Assembly (NCBI GenBank): GCA_001303545.1
Contig: LJUA01000065.1
Coordinates: 1 to 9,730, forward strand
Direction: 5' to 3'
DNA: 9,730 nucleotides
Source: Dehalococcoidia bacterium SM23_28_2
GTDB lineage: Bacteria; Chloroflexota; Dehalococcoidia; SM23-28-2
Shown: in pieces, positions 5,986 to 9,730 of the stretch
Layout: each line of letters opens with the position of its first letter
Position numbering within the stretch: the stretch's first letter is position 1
Notes under the pieces: generated by a model
Database searches by the model: none
What the model was told of the DNA's origin: nothing
Seen by the model: only the letters and a program-made list of their open reading frames with translations
Program-made: the position numbers and the translations under genes

Positions 5986-7986
5986 ATGGAGCGCGAGGTG
6001 CCGACTGAGCCGATCTCGGAGGGGACCCTTCTCTGGCAGCCCTCGGAGGAGCAAAAAGCGCAGGCCAATATCAGCCGGTACCTGCGCTGGCTGAAGGAAG
6101 AAAAGGGGCTCGCCTTCGGTTCCTACGAGGACCTATGGCAGTGGTCGGTGACCGACCTCGAAGCCTTCTGGGCTTCTATCTGGGATTTCTTTGGGGTGAA
6201 GGCTCACCGGCCCTACACGCAGGTCTTGCCCGAGCGCTGTATGCCTGGGACACACTGGTTTGCGGGCGCCGAACTGAACTACGCCGAGCATGCCCTGTGG
6301 CGCCGAGACGATCAGCCGGCTGTGGTGTTCAAGTCGGAGGTCAAGTCGCTCAGCTCGCTGACCTATGCCGATCTGTATTCGCAGGTTGCATCGGTGGCGG
6401 CGGGACTCAGGCGGCTCGGTATCGGGCGCGGCGATCGGGTGGTGGCCTGCATGCCCAACATCCCCCAGACGCTGGTCGCCTTTCTGGCCACCGCCAGCAT
6501 CGGCGCGGTGTGGTCCAGTTGCTCGCCTGAGTTCGGCATCCGTAGCGTGGTAGACCGCTTCCAGCAGATCGAGCCCAAGGTGCTGTTCGCGGTGGACGGC
6601 TACCACTACAACGGCAAGCCCTACGAAAGGCTGGCCGCCGTCGCCGAGATACAGCATCACCTTCCTACGTTGGAGGCCACCGTCTTGGTCCCCTATCTCG
6701 GTGACCATCCAGTGACGGCAGACCTGGGCAACGTAACGCTGTGGGGTGACCTGCTCGGCGAAACGGGGGAGCTGCTCTTCGAGCCGGTGCCCTTCGAGCA
6801 TCCGCTGTGGGTGCTCTACTCGTCGGGCACCACGGGAGTCCCCAAGGCTATCGTTCAGGGGCACGGCGGGATCCTATTGGAACACCTGAAGGCGCTCTCC
6901 CTGCACTTGGACCTGACCGCCGAGGACCGGTTCTTCTGGTTCACCACCACCGGCTGGATGATGTGGAACTTCCTGATAAGCGGGCTGCTGCTGGGCATGA
7001 CTGTCCTGCTGTACGACGGAAGTCCTGGCCATCCCGACATGGGGGCCCTCTGGCGCTTCGCTGAGGAGACGGGGATGACCTATTTCGGCACCAGCGCTCC
7101 TTACATCCTGGCTTGCCAGAAGGAGGGCATCGAGCCTGGCCGCCAGTTCGATCTGAGCAGCCTACGGGGGCTGGGCTCCACAGGTGCGCCGCTTCCGCCA
7201 GAGGGTTTCCGCTGGGTCTACGAAAAGGTAAAGAAGGACCTGCTGCTGGGCTCGGTAAGCGGAGGGACGGACGTATGCACGGCATTCGTTCTGTCCTGTC
7301 CGACCCTGTCGGTGCATGCCGGAGAGATCCAGTGCCGCGGTCTGGGCGCTCGCGTGGAGGCATATGATGAGGAGGGGCATCCCATGGTAGAGGAGGTGGG
7401 GGAGCTGGTGCTCACCGAACCTCTGCCTTCTATGCCCCTCTTTTTCTGGAACGATCCCGATGGCCAGCGCTACCAGGCCAGCTACTTCGATACCTTTCCA
7501 GGAGTCTGGCGCCACGGCGACTGGATCAAGATCGGGCGCAAGGGTAGCTGCGTGATCTACGGACGCTCGGACTCCACCCTTAACCGGGCCGGCGTCCGCA
7601 TGGGCAGCAGCGAGTTCTATCGGGTGGTGGAGGAGCTACCCGAGATCGTGGACAGCCTGGTTGTGGACACAGGCCAACTCGGGAGCGAGGGCCGTCTGCT
7701 GCTGTTCGTCGTGCCGAGCAGTGACGTAAGCCTGGACGAGCGGCTTCAAGCGCGAATCAAGGAGAAGCTCCGGCAGGAGATCTCTCCCCGATACGTGCCC
7801 GACGCGATCTATGCCGTCTCCGACATTCCCCGCACTCTCAACCAGAAGAAGCTGGAGGTACCGGTTAAGCGGATTCTCGCCGGCACTCCGCCGGAAAAGG
7901 CGGTCAGCCCGGACGCGATAAGCAACCCCCGGTCGATCAACTTCTTCATCGACCTGGCTCGGAGCCTAGGGGAGGCAAACAGCTAA
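5986..7986 (+). CDS. aacS: Acetoacetate-CoA ligase (acetoacetyl-CoA synthetase)
   Basis: This 666-residue ANL-superfamily adenylating enzyme would make acetoacetyl-CoA from acetoacetate, ATP and CoA in the cytoplasm. The N-terminal cap (about 15-95) has WQPSEEQ, NISRYLRWL and WFAGAELNYAEH, as in AacS/Acs relatives. The phosphate-binding loop is YSSGTTGVPKAIVQGHGG (278-295). Then come FTTTGWMMWNF (319-329), typical of AacS, SGGTD (425-429), HGDW (510-513) and GRSDSTLNRAGVRMGSSEFY (526-545). The mobile C-terminal domain ends IPRTLNQKKLEVPVK, where Lys621 or Lys622 stands at the usual catalytic lysine position. Length fits the family (about 650). An in-frame GTG at 5983 would add one residue. 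It follows the CoA-transferase genes by 124 nt. Substrate choice is by family resemblance; another 3-oxoacid is possible. Confidence 0.9.
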   Translation: MEREVPTEPISEGTLLWQPSEEQKAQANISRYLRWLKEEKGLAFGSYEDLWQWSVTDLEAFWASIWDFFGVKAHRPYTQVLPERCMPGTHWFAGAELNYAEHALWRRDDQPAVVFKSEVKSLSSLTYADLYSQVASVAAGLRRLGIGRGDRVVACMPNIPQTLVAFLATASIGAVWSSCSPEFGIRSVVDRFQQIEPKVLFAVDGYHYNGKPYERLAAVAEIQHHLPTLEATVLVPYLGDHPVTADLGNVTLWGDLLGETGELLFEPVPFEHPLWVLYSSGTTGVPKAIVQGHGGILLEHLKALSLHLDLTAEDRFFWFTTTGWMMWNFLISGLLLGMTVLLYDGSPGHPDMGALWRFAEETGMTYFGTSAPYILACQKEGIEPGRQFDLSSLRGLGSTGAPLPPEGFRWVYEKVKKDLLLGSVSGGTDVCTAFVLSCPTLSVHAGEIQCRGLGARVEAYDEEGHPMVEEVGELVLTEPLPSMPLFFWNDPDGQRYQASYFDTFPGVWRHGDWIKIGRKGSCVIYGRSDSTLNRAGVRMGSSEFYRVVEELPEIVDSLVVDTGQLGSEGRLLLFVVPSSDVSLDERLQARIKEKLRQEISPRYVPDAIYAVSDIPRTLNQKKLEVPVKRILAGTPPEKAVSPDAISNPRSINFFIDLARSLGEANS

Positions 7987-8022
7987 AGTACGGTAGTCCC
8001 TCGCCGGGCAGGCTGGGCCTTC

Positions 8023-8493
8023 TTACCCGACCGGTCGGAAATATTCGATGTCGCTGATCTCCCCCTTGCGCTCATCGCGCCAGACGACCTCCACCCGCAT
8101 GCCGATCTTCACCACGTCCTTGGCCTTGTCTGGGTCGCTGAGGTCAACGCCGCTCAGGATATGACTCAGACAGCCGTCGGCGCCGTCCAGCTTGACCATG
8201 ACGGTGGCGATAGGCGGCGGCGGCAGGCCCAGGAAGGGCACGTAGCAGATGGTGAAGGCCTCCAAGGTTCCCTGCTGTCCGACCTCCACCCACTCGTCGA
8301 TGGCGGCGAAGCACCGCTCGCACAATGGGCGAGGCGGCATCAGCACTCGGCGGCACTCAGGGCAGCGCACGCCGAAGATCTTCTTGTTGTCCCTTAATTC
8401 TCGGAAGAAGCGGCTGGCAAACCTCCCCGCCGTATGGCGGAAGGGCAGGTTCCAGGCTCCCGGCATTATCAGAATTTCCTCTTCCTGTGTCAT
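8023..8493 (-). CDS. DUF35 Zn-ribbon/OB-fold protein, partner of a thiolase-like enzyme
   Basis: In this 156-residue protein a helical N-terminus (about 20-40) leads into a rubredoxin-like zinc ribbon with Cys44, Cys47, Cys58 and Cys61 (CPEC then CERC). An OB-fold follows at about 63-152, with the typical GTLEAFTICYVPF (75-87), PPPPIATVMVKLDG (91-104) and GMRVEVVWR (131-139). DUF35 proteins associate with SCP2-type thiolases and HMG-CoA synthases; known cases are ChsH2 with Ltp2 in steroid side-chain cleavage, the BbsAB thiolase, and archaeal acetoacetyl-CoA thiolase/HMGCS complexes. The ATG at 8493 overlaps the stop of the thiolase-like gene as ATGA, with GGGAGG about 8 nt upstream, so stoichiometric synthesis with that protein is likely. 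Role here: scaffold or substrate-binding subunit (inferred). Confidence 0.9.
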   Translation of the reverse strand: MTQEEEILIMPGAWNLPFRHTAGRFASRFFRELRDNKKIFGVRCPECRRVLMPPRPLCERCFAAIDEWVEVGQQGTLEAFTICYVPFLGLPPPPIATVMVKLDGADGCLSHILSGVDLSDPDKAKDVVKIGMRVEVVWRDERKGEISDIEYFRPVG

Positions 8494-9614
8494 CGCCTCG
8501 TCCTCCCGTTTTCACAGTGCTTCCTTGTCACCTGCCGCTTATCAGCCTTGCCCATCACCTGTAGAGCGGCCTCGGCTATTCGGAAGAGGCCCGTAGCGCC
8601 GATGGGGTTTGTGCAGAGTGTTCCCCCCGAGGGGCAGATAGGCAGCTTGCCGTCCATGCTGGTCACGCCCTTGCGGAGGAGTTCGGTCCCCTTCCCTGGC
8701 TCGCAGAAACCCAGGGCCTCGGATTCAATGATCTCCTGAATGGTGAAGGCATTGTATAGCTCGGCCACATCCAGTTCTTCCAGCGGATTGTCGATCTTGG
8801 CTTCACTGTACACGCGGTGGGCCAGTATCGATAGAGCCTCCCAGTCTTGAAACCAGGGGCGGTCGCCCACGTAGTAGTTGTCGGTGATCTGGCCTGCCCC
8901 CCGTACCCAAGCGGGCGTCTTCGTTATCTTGCGGGCCCGCTTTTCGCAGGCGAGGATGATGGCACAAGCGCCATCGGAACTGGGGCAGCAGTCGCTCAGG
9001 CGGAGAGGCCAGGAGATCATGCGCATCTTCAGGCAGTCCTCCATCGTCAGGTGGCGTTGAAGGTGGGCATAAGGGTTGTTGAGGGCGTTGGCGTAGTTCT
9101 TGACGGCCACCATCGCCAGGTCTTCCTCGGTGGTGCCGTAGAAGTGGAAGTGACTGGCGGCCTGGTTAGCACCGACCATGATAGCGCCGCCGCCCATCCA
9201 GCGCTCGTATATGGGGTCGATGCAGGTGTTGAGAACGAGCTGGGCCTCCAGGGTTTCGCCTACCCGCTGGGAGGCCACTACCAGCACCACATCGAACAGC
9301 CCCGAGGTGACGTGGTAGTACCCGCCGAGGGCCACGGAGCCGCCGGTGGTGCCGCCGGTGGTGAGCTTGATGAAGGGCTTATTCAGGGCGCCAGCGCCCA
9401 CGCAGGCGTCCACGTTCCACCTTTCGGGGGCAAAAACGCCATCGAAGGGGTCCATAGCGCCGTAGACGACGGCGTCGATATCCTTGTGCTTTAGGTTAGC
9501 GTCGGTCAGGGCTGCGCTGACCGCCTCGTGGACGAGCTCCGGGTAGGTCACGTCGCGGCGGTGGCTGGAGCACTTGGTCAGGCCGACACCAACGATAGCT
9601 ACTCTTCTAGCCAT
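8490..9614 (-). CDS. SCP2-type thiolase-like protein lacking the usual nucleophile Cys and GHP His
   Basis: The 374-residue product has the thiolase-fold frame: RRVAIVGVGLTK (3-14), LVHEAVSAALTDANL (27-41), DIDAVVYG (45-52), LVVASQRVGE (111-120), DCCPSSDGACAIIL (208-221), ELYNAFTIQEIIESEALGF (285-303) and a C-terminal PSGG loop with NPIGATG (336-342). Three usual catalytic features are missing. The nucleophile loop reads TTGGTTGGS (85-93) with no Cys. GHP is TNP (335-337), so Asn336 replaces His. The HDCF/NEAF motif is YNAF (287-290). Related DUF35-partnered enzymes include the Ltp2 aldolase, which also lacks thiolase chemistry. It is translationally coupled to DUF35 downstream and starts 3 nt after another thiolase. 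It may be a retro-aldolase, a noncatalytic partner or an unusual acyltransferase; the reaction is not assignable from sequence. Confidence 0.85.
   Translation of the reverse strand: MARRVAIVGVGLTKCSSHRRDVTYPELVHEAVSAALTDANLKHKDIDAVVYGAMDPFDGVFAPERWNVDACVGAGALNKPFIKLTTGGTTGGSVALGGYYHVTSGLFDVVLVVASQRVGETLEAQLVLNTCIDPIYERWMGGGAIMVGANQAASHFHFYGTTEEDLAMVAVKNYANALNNPYAHLQRHLTMEDCLKMRMISWPLRLSDCCPSSDGACAIILACEKRARKITKTPAWVRGAGQITDNYYVGDRPWFQDWEALSILAHRVYSEAKIDNPLEELDVAELYNAFTIQEIIESEALGFCEPGKGTELLRKGVTSMDGKLPICPSGGTLCTNPIGATGLFRIAEAALQVMGKADKRQVTRKHCENGRTRR
9339..9362 (-). repeat. Perfect 12-bp tandem repeat at the thiolase nucleophile loop
   Basis: GCCGCCGGTGGT occurs twice head to tail on the plus strand. 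Read on the minus strand it gives Thr-Thr-Gly-Gly twice (residues 85-92), exactly where a thiolase carries its nucleophile Cys. Confidence 0.75.
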
Positions 9615-9617
9615 GGC

Positions 9618-9730
9618 TCACCCCCGCTCCAGAATTGCCACACAGTTGGTGGGGGCAGCAGCGCCAGCAGGGGCGCTGAGGCCATGAGCCAGGGCCAGCC
9701 CGGCCCCCGCTACCTGCCGACCGTGGGCCT
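9618..9730 (-). CDS. Thiolase C-terminal end (gene enters from the right edge)
   Basis: Reading from the right edge, 36 codons run to TGA at 9618. The sequence GRQVAGAGLALAHGLSAP (3-20), ending NCVAILERG, fits the last strands of SCP2-type thiolases, where GxRQVxGAxxALAH and a final (V/A)xILERG are typical. Only the C-terminal end lies here, so activity cannot be judged. The stop is 3 nt before the ATG of the thiolase-like gene, and GGAG/GGGGG in its last codons probably serves as the ribosome site for that gene. The order thiolase, thiolase-like protein, DUF35 suggests one operon and perhaps one complex. Identification rests on a short stretch. Confidence 0.72.
   Translation of the reverse strand, partial: AHGRQVAGAGLALAHGLSAPAGAAAPTNCVAILERG

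Noticed and set aside
6133..6864. 243-codon minus-strand frame inside the ligase gene
   Set aside because: Antisense shadow of a fully recognisable ligase.
8027..8038. 12-bp perfect palindrome CCGACCGGTCGG at the junction of the convergent genes, considered as a terminator
   Set aside because: It leaves no loop, has no T-run on either strand, and lies inside the last codons of the DUF35 gene.
8847..9494. 215-codon plus-strand frame opposite the thiolase-like gene
   Set aside because: Val/Gly/His-rich antisense shadow; the minus-strand gene shows thiolase landmarks throughout.
1..9730. Search for tRNA, rRNA, transposase, integrase or phage genes
   Set aside because: None seen on either strand; the gaps are short and hold only promoters, small repeats and the anchor-like frame.

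Overview
The window is GC-rich bacterial chromosomal DNA, densely coding, with short Shine-Dalgarno-led gene starts and recognisable sigma70-type promoters. The mix of genes points to an uncultured free-living bacterium. It includes a ComEA/ComEC pair, a secreted Thr-Pro-linker protein with PD40 propeller repeats, and acyl-CoA metabolism with SCP2-type thiolases and a DUF35 partner. Chloroflexota (a Dehalococcoidia-like lineage) is my best guess, by analogy rather than from any marker gene; Actinomycetota-like lineages are not excluded.

Layout. (1) Minus strand, 1-1124: DNA-uptake genes comEA then comEC (cut by the window's left edge), ATGA-overlapped and driven by a good promoter at 1178-1206. 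(2) Minus strand, 1396-4080: one large secreted protein with a signal peptide, a Ca-binding-like Asp/Cys segment, a (Thr-Pro)n linker, a duplicated GKWS domain and C-terminal TolB/PD40-type propeller repeats interrupted by a Cys/Trp-rich insert. It has its own strong promoter at 4128-4156. The 271-bp gap between it and comEA holds a short reading frame that looks like an orphaned C-terminal membrane anchor. (3) Plus strand, 4407-7986: subunits A and B of a 3-oxoacid CoA-transferase, then an acetoacetate-CoA ligase after a 124-bp gap with its own TATAAT box. (4) Minus strand, 8023-9730, convergent with region 3: the 3' end of one thiolase, a complete thiolase-like protein without the usual nucleophile Cys or the GHP His, and a DUF35 Zn-ribbon/OB-fold partner. 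These three are packed with a 3-nt gap and a 4-nt overlap.

Functionally, region 3 offers two ways of loading CoA onto acetoacetate or a related 3-oxoacid: transfer from another CoA ester, or ATP-dependent ligation. Region 4 supplies a thiolase-fold/DUF35 assembly that may make or break C-C bonds in CoA esters. The two are convergent rather than one operon, so a joint pathway is inference. I saw no tRNA, rRNA, CRISPR array, insertion sequence or phage gene. The least explained parts are the large secreted protein, the anchor-like frame behind it, and the unusual thiolase active site.
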